This document shows positions 1-12,734 of a stretch of 64,000 nucleotides of DNA, piece after piece. The notes under the pieces are model-generated. The model ran no database searches and had not been told where the DNA came from. It saw only the letters and a list, made by a program, of their open reading frames with translations. The stretch is from Puccinia triticina. Taxonomy: Eukaryota > Basidiomycota > Pucciniomycetes > Pucciniales > Pucciniaceae. Made by a program: the position numbers and the translations under genes. Location: positions 4,154,001 through 4,218,000 of the forward strand of contig NC_070569.1 of NCBI RefSeq assembly GCF_026914185.1, given 5' to 3'. Numbering within the stretch: the stretch's first letter is position 1; each line of letters begins with the position of its first letter.

Positions 1-1735
1 TGTAACTGTACTATCACAATCTTTGCATATGTGCTTTTGGCATTGCAACAGACACAGCCTACATCCCCCCCTCCCCCAACTTGATGCTGTCCGCAGCATT
101 CCTGTTGCAATGCCAAAAAGACCTGCACCGCCACTCAAAAACTGAAAGAATTTCCAATAATAACATCCATCTTTGTTGTGATCTAATCCTTGCTGAGTCT
201 GTATGTATACACCAAAGGGTTAATTGCTGTTCTATATTGTAACACCAATGCAGACTCCAGATACCAACCACGTCCAAGTCCAAGGACCTCCATATTTACA
301 CCATATTCCGCTTCCTCTATATCCGGATTTTTCTAAAGAAAAAGCTAGTTGATATACTCCCGCCAGGCTTGTTGAAAATCTCTATTGTAAGTAAATTTCT
401 GGAAATCCTCTCATCCTTTCCCCATTGACAAAGTACCCTTATTATTCTTCAAAAAGGCAAACCCTGGAAATCTCAATTGTTGTTAACCCCCCTAATGGAA
501 AAATGATGTTTTGCAATTGTAGGTGATTGAAGTTGTTTATTCTTAGGGTATTGCACCACATATGACTCAACCTGTTAGATATATATCTCAAAAACTTCTG
601 AACATTCAGAATTCAAAAGCACAAATACATGAGCTACTGTGACAGAGTAGACAGTTGAGCTGGTCACTTGGGTGCTGCAGCGGTGCAGCCACCTTGTCCT
701 CCAGTTTTGCCAATAATGACAGTTAGTTTGGACTTTTTTGGGTGACCAGAGAAATTCACTGCCCAGTGGGTGCTCTAAAATTTTTGGCATCCATTTTGGC
801 TGCTTTTGGGCCAAGGAAGACTTGCAGGATACCAATTTTTTTCTTGCAGTGTCTCAGGGAGCTGATGAGACAGGTTGAACAAGAATTGCACATTTGCTAC
901 CTCTGGTGGGAATTGAATTTTTAAAAAATATTGTTAAGTGTTTGAATTTACTTGCTGGTCAAGGCCCAACATGAACCAGGCTGATGAAATTGAGGGGATC
1001 CCAATGCAGAAAAACCATTTATGAGCTGTTTATATTACAAAAAGGATTATTCTTTTTGAAGGAGGGAAAAAGACAAGGCAATAACAATTAGTTATATGCA
1101 ACAAGAAAGTATATAGCATTATAAGGAAATTTATCACAGTTTTATACAAAGTGAAGAGAGGATAAGAGGCCGAGAAAGAAGAGAAAAGAGAGATGAAGAA
1201 GAGAAGAGGAGCACCTGGTATCTAAAAACCTATTTAGAGAGGAGATCTTTTGTGAAGGTTATATAAAAGATGAGAAATCAATATATGATTAACAACAAAA
1301 GAACAAAAGTACCTCTATAAAGAATTATTAAGTATATAGATATATATGTGTGTGTGTGTGAAAAGCTTCCCGAAACCGTCTAAGATACTAAGATTAAAGA
1401 AACGGTATAAGGACAAACCACAAAGTAAAGAATCTGTTGCTGGTAGAGGAGTAAGGAAGATGTCGAAGTAAGAGAAGACAGCCCATATATGTATATATAT
1501 ATATATATATATGTAAATTTTTGAAGATCTAAAAAAGAGTTATGGACATTATAAGCTAAGATAGTCATGCAATTGGCAGTAGTAGAAGTGGGAGTCGTAG
1601 AAAAAGGCATGAAAGTGGGAGGGGGAAATCGACGAGATAGCCGATGGAAGGTAAGATTGTCCGGCAGAAGAAGTAAATGCGCTGTGCAGGAGAGAGAAGA
1701 TATATGCAATGAAAGGAGGGAGAAGGGGGTGTGGT
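1..1735. other. Non-coding stretch downstream of adenylate cyclase
   Basis: No convincing coding region is visible. The stretch is AT-rich. It holds a short hairpin (34-119) whose arms read TTTTGGCATTGCAACAG and its reverse complement, a (GT)n run near 1345-1360 and a (TA)n run near 1490-1512. The tail near 1500-1735 is probably the 3' untranslated region of the cyclase gene on the minus strand. The hairpin resembles the core of a miniature inverted-repeat element, and part of its arm (ATGTGCTTTTGGCATTG) recurs near 24848. Confidence 0.5.
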
Positions 1736-4700
1736 TCAGAACAAGCCGGCGGCATTGGACGCGAGTCCGAACGATTCCAGCGCATGTAGGAGCACGTTAG
1801 GCTGGATCTTAACGGCGTCGCCGAGGGCCAACAGAACGTCATAGATGGGGCCGAGGGAGCGTAACTCGAGGCTCGAGATGACGTTTTCGATCCGGATCAC
1901 CTGGTTCTCGAGGATCGCGGCGAGCTCTTCGTCGGTGGACTCCAGCCGGATCGGGTAGGTCAGCAGATGGCCGTTCAGGAGCTTCGATTTCGGCCGCTTC
2001 GGCGCGCTCCCTCCGCTCCCGCCTGCTCCTCCGCCCTCTCCTCCCCCGGGACCGGCTGTCAGTTTGTTCGTCGGGTTCGGCGAGCTGGGGCTGAAACTTA
2101 AGGGCGCATGGACCGTTGCTGCAGACACTGTGACGATTCGGGTCCAAGAAGGGACGTTGTCAATCTCCTTAAAATCTTACATAATAAGAATCGCTTGGGG
2201 AAAAGGAGGAAGGGAGAGAGGGCGTACCAGCCTCGAGTCTGACGACCAATGCAGCCAACTGTCTGATGTGATTGACGTCCAGCATCCTCGGGGCCGGTTC
2301 ATAGACTTCATCGACCTTGGAGTCGGGCCCGCCGAGCGAGGCGCCTTGGTTGTTAAGTCTTCCGGCCAACGAGCGCGGATAGATCAGCGAGATGAACTCG
2401 GGCATCTCCAGGCCTTTCAGCCGCTTCTCGCCGATCTCAGAGACCCCGAAGCCCATCTTGCGGATCGATGCCACATCTCGGCGTGTCGCTGGGTCCACGA
2501 TCGCATCCGTTTCGTGCGCTAGTGGATCGCTGCCTTCTTTCCCGTCGTTCTGATCAAAACACAGCGTCTTCACAATCTCGATCACGTCTAGAGAGGCCGT
2601 AATTTCTCCACCTTTGGCTTCGCCACTAATCCTTGCTGTTCTAATGTTCCAAATGTAATTTTAACGCGATCAACATCCACATATGATGATCATGGGTGAG
2701 TAGAATAGGAAAGAAAACAATACCTGTTCACCATCGGGCCAAAGTAGTCCATCCGACGAGTAATAGGATCTGCTTCACAGTGCGGGTTACCCCAATGGAT
2801 GCCCATCCGCACGGACAGCCCACGATAACAGAGCATGCCATTGGAGTCATAGATCTCCTTTCCGTCCTCGGCGTCGAGGATTTCCTGGGGCCAGTCCTCT
2901 CTGAGGAGCTCGATCTGGACGGTGAAGCACCACAACAACGCACTCGTCACCGAGGGGAAGGAGACCATGAATGCATCCCCCTCCGTCTTCACCTCGTACC
3001 CTCCAATCGCCCGCAGCTGTCGTCTCAGTAGTTGGTTGTGCATCCGCATCGCCGACTGCATCCCCGGATTCGTTTCCCACAACGAGGTCGAATTCCGGAT
3101 ATCTGTGAAGACCAGGGCAACCATGCCTGTGGGCGGGGCCACTTCCCGATCTAGCAACGTCAGATATTTTTCGCCAGGTGCATCTAATAGCTGTCCTCTC
3201 CTTGTCGCGACCCGCGTTGCACCGTACAACTCGTCGTCCATCTGCGCTCCTCCCGCGCCTCGATAGGTATACCTTCGCTTAGCCTTGAACAAATCGCCAA
3301 GCGCAATCACCATCACCATCAGGTTCGATTCAGCTCCATAAGAGAGGGCAAGATCTCTGAGCTTCTGAGCAGCTCGCATCGGGTCTGCCTTTCGATTCTG
3401 GGCTCGCGCTACATCGACCGCTGCCTGATAAGTCATGTGTGACCATAAACCCGCGTTAGCGATGATTATAAACTCGTCGTCTTCGGACACATCAAGGGTT
3501 TGGATTGACGGTCGAGCATTGATCGCCGGATGGACGTGGAAGTATCCGAAAGATCTTGAGACTTCTACTTCATCTTCCACGAGACCTTTCTGCGACACCC
3601 AAGCTTCAGCCGACCGGATCCTTTCAATCTCTGTCGCATCGAACGGGTCATGTTTGTGTGCGAGTGGCAAGGCCACTCCACCTCGTTTGGCGACCACGGC
3701 TAGAGCGTCGCCCACGTTGGCCACATAAATCGTCTTCTTGGCCACGTACATCACCACAGCAGATGCTCCGCACTTGGCATCGACTCCACAGTTTGCAGTT
3801 ATGCTCGGACGTTCGGATCGTTGGAGACCGACATTGGATCCTTTCCGGCGAGTATCGAATTGACTGGTGACCATGTTCCCGTAATCCCGATTGACATTCA
3901 GGAAAGCTCTTCGAAGGGCTTCAGTGACCGATTCATTCTCTTTCAATCTCCTCAGTTCCCCTGCCAGAGAAGTCGAGAAACTGTCATGCAAGAATTTCGC
4001 CAGCTTGCCGCCTCCAAACGGCGTCTTGGAATGGGCGTCAAACAGGCCAAATAAGGATTCGTCATCCCTGTTACGAAATCGCGAGACCACCATGTCTAAG
4101 CCGACCACATTATAATCCTCTCTGCCCATCGAATCCGCAATACCGTATCCCATCGAGCTGACCTCAGATTGAGTCACTCGAACCCGTCTGTCCTCGCTCT
4201 CATCCGGTACTGAGGGCGTGGTTAGAGTCACGTCCATCAAGCCCAGGACTCGTAGTCGACGCAAAGCGTTGAAGTTGGACAAGTTTTTCCGCTTGGCAGC
4301 TGCGACCGCATCCTGCTGTGCTCCTGCTGCCGGTTTGATCTCCAGTCGCTTGTTCCCAGAAAGATTTAGGTACTGGAGATCCAAGTTCCAATTCCTAATA
4401 GCAAAAATCCAATCGAGTCGAAAAGAAGTCAGTTTTACTGAGCCCACGTCAAAAAGAGGAAAGAACGTAAAAATTCGTACCAGTTCCAATCATAGGGCCA
4501 ATTAGTCACATTATACTTCAAGAGATTAGACGAGACATCCAAGGATTCAAGGTGCTTAAGTTTGCCCAATTCGGCGGGCAGAGTCTGCAGCTTATTACCA
4601 TTCAAGAAGAAAGTTTTCAAGTTGGAGAGGTTTTCGAAATCTTCAGCGGGCAACGAGGTCAACGAATTCCCAGACAGATACAACTCTTCCAATGATTCAC

Positions 4701-7700
4701 ATTTCGAGAGTGTTGAGGATGGGATTTCGTATAATTCGTTGAAGCTCAAGTTGAGCACCCTTAGCTCGCTCAAGAGCGAGATCGGGCCGAACACGTTATC
4801 TCCCAGCCCATTATCGCCCATAAATAGTTCTTGGAGACTTTTGGCTAGGGGGGGCAAGCAGCGATTGTTGGAGGTTGAGTTGCCGTTCGGAGATTTCGCG
4901 GTGGGCAAGGAAGGCATCGCTTTGAGTGTCGGCTTGTTGTTGTCTTCAGCATTCGGGTTCGAAGGATCGGAGGCCGCGAGAGGCATAGGGAACTCTTGGA
5001 TGAGATTCGAGCTGACGTTCAGCACGATCAGCTGCGAACAATTCCATATTGTTCGAGGCAGGGATCCCAGATTGTTGTTCGCGAGATCCAACGTATGCAG
5101 CCGTTGAAGCTGGCCGATCGAGTCTGGAAGGGAAGTCAGCTGGTTGTTCTTCATCGAGAAGTTGCGCAGGTTGGTCAATTGACTGAACGAGTCCGAGAAC
5201 GATTTGATCTGATTGCTGTCTAAATTCAAGCTTTCACAGCTGACGAGTGCGTCAAAGAATTCTTGTCCGAGCGACGAAATTTTGGCGTAGGAGACGTTCA
5301 GGGAGACCAATGTCTGGCCGGTGCCGACGAGTAATAATCGGGTGATCGAATTGTGCCCCGCGTTCAATTCTCGCAGTGAGTTGAACCGTCCATCCAGGAT
5401 TGTCGCAGCGTTGTTTTCGCACAACAGTTTCTTCAGGTGGGGCAAATCGCTGAAGATGGCAATATCGCCCAACAAGCATCGCCGACAGTCTAGTTCCCGA
5501 AGCTGGCTCAGACCGCTGAATGTGCTAGGAATAGTCGAGATCGGATTTGCCAAGAAAACAAATCGTTCGAGGTTTTGGAGTTGGCCGATTTCATTGGGTA
5601 ACGAGTTGATCATGTTGAAGGAAATATCGAGATCGACGAGGGACTTGATTTGGCAGATCACGCCCGGTAGAGATTCGAACTTGTTGTTGGATATGTTCAG
5701 CAGACTCAATGAACGGAAATCTCGAAAATAATCTGGCAGGGTCCATAGTCGATTGTTGTGTGCCTTCAAGGCCATGAGTTCGGTCAGATCGTCTAGTCGA
5801 GCATGTTCGAGATCGACGATCCGGTTGTTAGAGATATCTAATCTCATCAAGCTGTGGCATTGCCTAATCGAAGGCTGGACCCGTTTCATAGCCATGTGAC
5901 AAAGCTTCAATTCGCGCAGGGATGTACAGAGTTGAATGAAGTCCAACGGGATATCTAATTTAGGATTCTTGGACAGATTCAAGCTGATCAATAGAGGTGC
6001 ATGGTTGAAAAGGACGATCGGAATGGCCTGAATACTCCGAGCCTGTAGATCGACGAACTCGTAATGTTCATGGAAGTCCTCATCCTATTCCACAAGTTTC
6101 ATCTTAGCGAGTGTTGACAATCGGGTAAAAAAACAGCTGTAAGGAAACGCTTACGGTGGCTACTGCTGTCAGTGATTCTTCCTTGTACAGAAACTTCATG
6201 AGGTACGAGTAATCCAGCCGTCCGACGTCATCTAAGCGATCGAGCATTGTGTATCCAGCCTGTTCGAGTCTGCGTCGCTGGAACACCAGCGGTTTCTCGT
6301 TGGGGGCGATCACGCGTTCTAAATCAGATTGTGGGTGTAAGCAACGGAGACAATCGTCTAAGCTTGTATGACCTGCTCACCCAGACCACGTTCTTTCATG
6401 TACAACTTGTAACCAGCAGGCGGCTTTTGGTTGAACAATTTCCGTCCAAGTTGGTGGCAAATCTCGGCGGCAGTGAACATCAGTGGACACGAGAGAGTAG
6501 CGAACGATCCATCGGCGCGCGAGATGCGAATAGTCCACTACGAGAGACCGGCCACACCATCAGTTGCTTCCCTGCCAAAAAAAAAGAGGGGGATTAGTGT
6601 GTGAAACTGACTGATTTGGAGCCATCCGCCTGTCCAGCTCGAGTCCCCAATTTGCCGTTCAGGATGGACCCGGAAACGGTTGAGCCGGCGGTCGGCCGGC
6701 CTCCGTGGCCACTGCCCTCCGAGCCGTCCATGATGCTCATCCCGCCAGCCTCAGAAGGGCGCCGGCTAGCGTTAGGGTTAGTTCCGTTGAGGTTAGGGGT
6801 TCCGAAGCCACTGGACTTGACGCTTTCGTCGATCGAGCCGAGCCGATTGATGGGAGGGATCATGAGTGCGGCGTTGGTGGCGCTGCTGCCGATGGTGGTC
6901 GTGCTGTAAAGGCTTCCGCTGATCGACGTTCCGCTGCCCAGCGAATAGGCCGTCGTCCCACTGACGCCGCTGAAGCTTCCATTGGTGGGGAAAGGGGGGA
7001 CATGTCTCCCCGGGATGGGCGGACCACCGCCAGGCTCGGAAGGGCCGTCGTGGTTGTCCGGATGAGGGGGATAGAAGTCGGAGACCACCAGCCCGTCTTC
7101 CTCCCCAGACTCATCCGCATCGGAATCGCCCGAGTTGTTGCCATCCATCGGGTTGACGGCCCAGCTTTCGGGCGCCGTCCAGCCCGCAGCAGCACTGCCG
7201 GCGCCGAGGTTGTTCAACAAAGGCGTGTTGCTGTCTGACCTTCCGCCGCTAAAGCTGGGAAGGGCGCTATTTGCGGACGGGACGGCCATGGCGGCGCCGA
7301 TGCCAAGACCGGTGATCACTCCAGGTATCGGATTGGGTCCGATTTGGTTGGAATGGCTGTACTGGTGTCCGGATGGTTTCCTCGAGGGCGAATTTTGGCC
7401 GCGAGTGGTGGCAGAGAACAGGGAGCGAGTGGCTGCAGGTGTGTTTTGCCCGCCGTCGGGATCGTGGAAGTTTGGGGGAAGATTGGGGTTGTTGAGACTG
7501 TGCTGGCTGTTGTGGCTCCCGCGTCGACGAGGATCGGCCGGGTTAAAATCACGGGCGCTGCCGCCACCCACGCTGCGATTTGATCGATGGGAGAGTGGTA
7601 GACTGGGGTAGTTGTGCACCGGCGGATCAGTGGGGCCGCTGATTGATCCCGGGCCTGATTCGTGGTGGAAGCCTGCGTTTCGGCCGATACAGTTGGGCGA

Positions 7701-8687
7701 GCCCAGGGTCCTTCCGGGATTGAAAGGGTCTGCAAATAGTGTGCCGCCGCCTAAGGCTTGAAGGTCAGGGTTGCTTGGGTGGGATGGGCTGTTGAGGAAG
7801 CTGGGAGCACCGCTAAAGCTGCTAGTCCTTCGTACCTGCAAGGCAGCGTGATCTCGATTGATGATTCCATCCATCTCATCCAAGTTGGTATCAAGTGTGA
7901 TCACTTCGCCCTGATTGGCAGGCGCCGTCCGATTGGATTGGGCAAGATTGCTAGTCGAGCTGTTTTGATTTTGCTGGTTATTCAGTTGTTCTGTTTTATG
8001 AGTCTTCTCCTTTGAACTGAGACCACTACCGCCAGTAAGTTTTCTGATCCGCTGCTTCTTTGATGTTGTACTTGATGCTGTTGATGCTGCTGTTGTGGGT
8101 AGGACTGAAGGTTGCTGCTGCTGCTGTTGTTGTTGTTGTTGCTGCTGGGCCTGCCATTCTTGGTCGGTGAGACCGGTGAGATCTTTGATTTTGGAGGAGG
8201 GAAAGTTGAGTTCTTCGGGGAAGCTCCTGGTAGCGAACGAGAGATCGTCGGAGGCATTGATATCACCACGACTCGCCTTCCTCCGCAGCATACCAAAAAA
8301 GCCGCGTTTCTTGGTGGCCGAGCCTGAGACGGACGAGCCAGGTGGGTTGATGGGGAGCTGGGGCGTTGTGGGAGGGGGTGCATACTGCTCGTGGTTGAAG
8401 GCCTGTCCGGGGAGGGGGGCGATGGTGAATTGGAGCGGCTGGGGAGAAGAGTTGGACGAAGAGCTGCCGAAGTTGAGTGAAGACTGGGAGCTGAACTGTC
8501 TCAGCCGGGGTTTCGAGTGCGAGTCGTCAGCCCTGCGGGGGTAGGGCGAATTTGCGAGGGAGGAGATGGATGGATAGTTCTTTGGAGGCTGGGGCTGGAT
8601 GAACGGGTTCTGGGTGGTGGTTGTTCGAAGGATGGAAGGGTGGTGGGTTTGGGAGGGCGAGGGAGGGGATTGCTTTGCCGAGTCCAT
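1736..8687 (-). CDS. CYR1: Adenylate cyclase (fungal Cyr1/Uac1 type), 7 exons
   Basis: This enzyme makes cAMP from ATP and feeds the protein kinase A pathway. Exons read on the minus strand are 8687-6612, 6537-6381, 6318-6155, 6084-4481, 4394-2724, 2640-2228 and 2127-1736. All splice phases agree and give 2158 residues. The order of domains is the fungal one: a long Ser/Pro/Gln-rich N-terminus with a glutamine run and a motif LDTNLDEMDGI typical of the G-alpha-binding region; a Ras-associating domain (about 693-800); leucine-rich repeats (about 815-1400); a PP2C-like domain (about 1410-1700); the class III cyclase domain (from about 1755) with metal-binding aspartates in VFTDIRNS and EGDAFMVSF; and the conserved tail motif KRLKGLEMPEF. 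The PP2C motif reads FDAHS instead of FDGHG, so phosphatase activity is doubtful. A hAT element lies 288 bp upstream of the start codon. Confidence 0.96.
8109..8152 (-). repeat. Glutamine-codon repeat inside adenylate cyclase
   Basis: A CAG/CAA repeat encodes an uninterrupted stretch of about a dozen glutamines in the N-terminal low-complexity part of adenylate cyclase, directly after the motif TGLTDQEWQ. The mixed codons make it less slippery than a pure CAG tract, but length variation between strains is likely. Confidence 0.9.
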
Positions 8688-8974
8688 CGTTCGTGGGCCG
8701 CTGCAGGAGAAGGCTGGCCGATTGGGAGTCGCTTCTTCGGCCTGCCGAGCCAGAGGTCGGCGTGCGTCGATGGTCGTGGGGGCAATCGAATGAAGTGTTC
8801 GTTGAGTGGTGGAAGCCTAGCTACATCGGAGGGAAGCCACAGGGTTGTTGTACCAAAATACACAAAATACTGCAACTGATCGAAGCTGGACAGCTGCTTC
8901 GGGGGGGACAACGCCGGGGACGGGGGATACCCGCAAAGAAAGATTCACTGCTGCAAGAGATCAAGAGATTTGGC
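8688..8974 (-). promoter_or_regulatory. Remaining cyclase 5' region cut off by the hAT insertion
   Basis: Only 287 bases separate the cyclase start codon from the transposon end. No TATA box or other core promoter element is obvious. The original upstream region should continue at 12735, beyond the element, because the target duplication GATTTGGC is found at 8967-8974 and again at 12727-12734. Confidence 0.5.
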
Positions 8975-9229
8975 TAGAGATGGCCCCGCCACACCCGGGT
9001 ACCCGTTTTGGTGCGGGTACCTGCAGCTGTTTTTAGCCCAAGTAGGACACCCGCACCCGCACCCGCACCCGCGGAGTGGAACAGAGCGGGTATTGGCGGT
9101 ACCCGCGCGGGTACCTGCAGGTACCCGTTACGCAAAATGCTCTCAATACTCTCACAAAGACAGATATCGTTCTTATTTCTTCACATAGTCTTGTATACAT
9201 AGTTATGGTGACAGTGGAGTGGCTAAAAG

Positions 9230-12200
9230 TCACTCCACAGTCACCACATTCACATTGCTGCCGCTACTTTTCTTACCCTTACTCTTAGACTTGTTCTTCT
9301 CCTTTGCCATGTAATTGTGGAGGGCCAGAGGCTTGATCTTGTCGTTCTTCGAATAGAACGACAGGGCCATCCCTCGACTTACTGATTTGGCATTGAGTTT
9401 GTGCCTCCTGACAGAGACATAGTCTCGGCCGAAGCTGAAAGTGCGCTCAACATCGACTGTTGTAGCTATGTATAAAAAAAAAATTAGAATGGATAATCAA
9501 CTGAAGAGGATAAGAGGGTCTCATCTAATCTTACCTGGGCAACTAAGAACGTCGAGAGCCATCTGCAAGAGACCATCATGATTGTTTCCGCCCTGTTTCT
9601 GCCCGGCCCACCAATTGAGGGCATTGATCGGCTCGCCATCCTCCAAAAATAGGCCGCCCGAGAGCCAAATGTCCAATGGATCTGACACAGGTTCAGCTGA
9701 TCTGGCTAAAGCAGCCGCACCTAGACCAGCAAGAACACCTGTTTGTACCTAAATAACAAATTTGATCAGCTCATGGTGAGATAGCAATATCGATTGCAGG
9801 AGGAAATTTACCTTTGGTGGTCCTTGTCTTGGTATTCTAGGGAGTGAAGTTGAATTTTTTGGCTTGTACCATTTGCTATACATATCGCGAGTGAGTCTGA
9901 TGGCCTTGTTGATCCATTCCCTGGGCCACTTGGCAAGCTTAAAGTATTCGTCTTTGAAAGACGGGTGGAGAACTGGGAGTTTGGAGGCAGTTTTGCTTAG
10001 TCAACCTCAGAAAGCATACGAGATTAGAAGCGGGAATCCACTCACTCATTGCGATTCTGTATATTGGCGAACAGTCCGTAAGCGAATAGTATTTTTTTGT
10101 AATTGCAAGCCCAGCTCGGCAGGCGTTTTGTAAAGCTGCAGGATAATCACCATCCTTGTTTGCAATCACCGCCGAAAGATTTGCAGTGATTTGATCGATC
10201 AAGACAACAACCTCGGCAACCCGAGCCAAGGAGGATGTTGAGACTTGAAGGGTCATTTCGTAAAAAGGTTTGAGAACCTTCACCAGGTCCGCCGCCAAGT
10301 CAAAGTCCTCTTGATTCACATGAATGCCGCGAGGGGTGCCAAACGTTTTGTCTTGTTGCCACATGATACTACAGAAATGAGGGTCAGCCTTGTTCACAAT
10401 CTGAATTAATATTAGCAAAGTGGTACTTACATAGCGTCCTCGCATTGAACAATGCTTGAAAGCTGCAAGTAAGTTGAGTTCCAACGTGTTGGGACATCTC
10501 GCTCGACGTTATGAGGCCTCTTGCAATTCTTTTCTTGACAAAGCTCTATGAACTTTGCCTTGGAGTTCAGCGACTTGTTGAGTTTGGTTGCAATTCCACG
10601 AAACTGGATATGAGAAGATATATTGGGTCAATTCGAGTGTTTGTTTTACAGACCAGCCAATAAGTAAAAAACTCACCTTTGCAAGTGATCGGCGACAAGT
10701 TTCGGAGGTATAACTATCATCCACGCTCTCCTCTTCAATGTCTTCGAGGTCAGCCAGGGTCAGCTCATCGTCATTGCCAAGTTGTCCATGGGTAATATTG
10801 GGAAGATTGTTGCTGTCATCTTCTTCATCGGAGTCACCGAACTCATTGCTGGGGCTTTGGAAGCTAAAAAGGTAGATAGAGACAGAACAATTGTTCATGA
10901 TCAGCGACAATTAATAAGCATAGTATGTGGTAAACAACGAACGTACCTTTCAATTAAATCATGGGCATCTTCTTCCTCATCGGATTCGTTGATCTCAGTA
11001 ACTACGGGAGTGTTTGAAGGGGTTTTTTCTTTGCGTCCAAATCGTCGGAGTATCGCCTGGACTATGAGATTGAGGATGTGTGCGAAGCACCTGATCCAGT
11101 GCGGCTCACCTTGGAATTGCTTCCATTTGAGTTTTGCCAACTCTTCAATCATCACTCCGTTGTTTGCTGCATTATCGGAAACTATCCCACAGATCTAAGG
11201 GGAGTCAAAGAGGATCAGAAAGCTGAAAAGGGAATAAAACAAAATGAAAAAGAAAGAGTACGTACGCGATTCTCCAATTCAAACTTCTCAACTATGTATT
11301 GTACAACGCGAGCCAAGTAGCCACCAGTATGCCTTTCTTTGAGCTGGACAAAATCCAGAGGCATCGCATTTAAAACAACCTTACCGCTTGGATCATCCAA
11401 TAGTCGGTAGATAACTGCACCGATGATATCGTATCCGTTCGGTGTCTGCCAGGCGTCAACACCCAAGTACAGTGCCCCATTGTGGACCTGAGTGCAAGTC
11501 GAAGTTAGTTTCTAATCAATCTGGAGAAAAATAAAAACAAAATTTTACCTTCAGCTCCTCAAGGAGCTTCTCCTGAACACTCAAATATAGCTTATGAATC
11601 GCGATTGATACTGCCTTGCGAGTTGGAAGATTCTTTAAGATCGTTGGGTGGAGAACCCTCTTGAAGCTGATTTCCTCCAAGGCTGAAAAGGGTTTTGCGC
11701 CCTCAGCGCACCATATAGCACATCGTTGCAAAACCTAGAGCCCAAGAAAGAAGGTATTCAGATGAGATGACCAAATAGAAAGACCTGGAAATAAGTCTCA
11801 CCTCCCGCAGGTCTATGTCACCCGTGCCGGTTACTCCACACGATGCAAGCGAATTGTTACTTGAAGGATTTTGTTGCTTCCTGAGGCATCGACCCGCATG
11901 TGTCAGAAGATTGCTGCAGGACGAGTCGTATGTCGGGCGATTAATTTTTTTAGAACACCTGGTGAGAATAATATATTCAGGTTAGGATAATATATTCTAG
12001 TTGTCTCGAATAAAATAAAATATACACACAATTTACATTGCCATGCAATCATGCGGCGATTGAACTTATCGAGCTGATCTGATAACTTGGGTGGGTCGTA
12101 AGAAGCGTATGCCGAGCTCACTTGATTCTGGGAAAGTTTGATTGCATGTTCTAAGGGATTCATGCTGGTGAGCTGGCATATCAAAGTATAGATGATAAAG

Positions 12201-12380
12201 AATAGGAAATGGAGGCTTACCTAGTCGCTGCTCATCAGTTGATTCAGGTCCGGAGGGAACGTTTGCGCCAGCCAAGTCAAGATCTTGATCGTGATCTTCT
12301 TCTTTGTTGTTTGATTGGCCGGTGGGTCTGTCTGTTTTGTCTTCTGACCTTTGTCGGGGTCGCTTGCGCGCTCGGGCCAT
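9230..12380 (-). CDS. hAT transposase (exons not fully resolved)
   Basis: Coding blocks run on the minus strand from an ATG at 12380 to a TGA at 9232-9230. They include a basic N-terminal piece (ARKRPRQR), a block around 11.7-11.2 kb with LGVDAWQTPNGYD, a block around 11.1 kb with SDNAANNG and GEPHWIRCFAHILNLIVQ, an acidic linker near 10.8 kb, DVPTRWNST near 10.49 kb, and the C-terminal dimerisation region near 9.72-9.39 kb ending with ATTVDVERTFSFGRD. The RCFAHILNLIVQ and RWNST motifs and the final dimerisation block are diagnostic for hAT transposases. The junction of the first two coding blocks (about 12220-12170) does not keep frame with any simple intron, so the copy may be slightly damaged or the 5' model wrong. 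Confidence 0.82.
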
Positions 12381-12403
12381 TGTGTAGGTAGGAGGTTGAG
12401 GGC

Positions 12404-12495
12404 GCCGGGTATGGTTGAGGTTGCCGGGTATGGTTGAGGATGGGTGAGGTTGCCGGGTATGGTTGAGGATGGGTGAGGTTGCCGGGTATGGTTGA
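12404..12495. repeat. Minisatellite in the hAT element
   Basis: About three copies of a roughly 33-bp unit containing GTTGCCGGGTATGGTTGAGG lie just upstream of the transposase start codon. They sit in the 5' part of the element, next to the GGGTACCC-rich subterminal region. Confidence 0.75.
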
Positions 12496-12734
12496 GGAGG
12501 GGGAGGGGAAGCCCGGTCGGAGATCCTGTGGTGCGCAGCTGCAGCGCACACAAGTACAGCTGTGCGCGGGTGTGGCAAAAAATACCCGGGTACCCTATGG
12601 GATATCCCCAGAATATCAGACATCCGCACCCGAACACGCACACGCTGGCGGGTACCCGCCCAAGGTCGGCGGGTACCCGCCAGCGGATAGCAGGTACCCG
12701 CCCGCGGGTTCGTTTGGCCATCTCTAGATTTGGC

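Larger units (their letters stand above)
8967..12734. mobile_element. hAT-superfamily DNA transposon with target duplication
   Basis: The element spans 8975-12726 (3752 bp). Its ends are inverted copies of TAGAGATGGCC. The 8-bp sequence GATTTGGC flanks it exactly on both sides (8967-8974 and 12727-12734); an 8-bp duplication is the hallmark of hAT insertion. Both subterminal regions are GC-rich and carry many copies of GGGTACCC/CGGGTACC, probably transposase-binding repeats. Inside, the minus strand encodes a hAT transposase. The perfect duplication suggests a recent insertion. Confidence 0.93.

Noticed and set aside
6601..8544. Several plus-strand frames of 80-180 codons
   Set aside because: They are shadows of the low-complexity first exon of adenylate cyclase.
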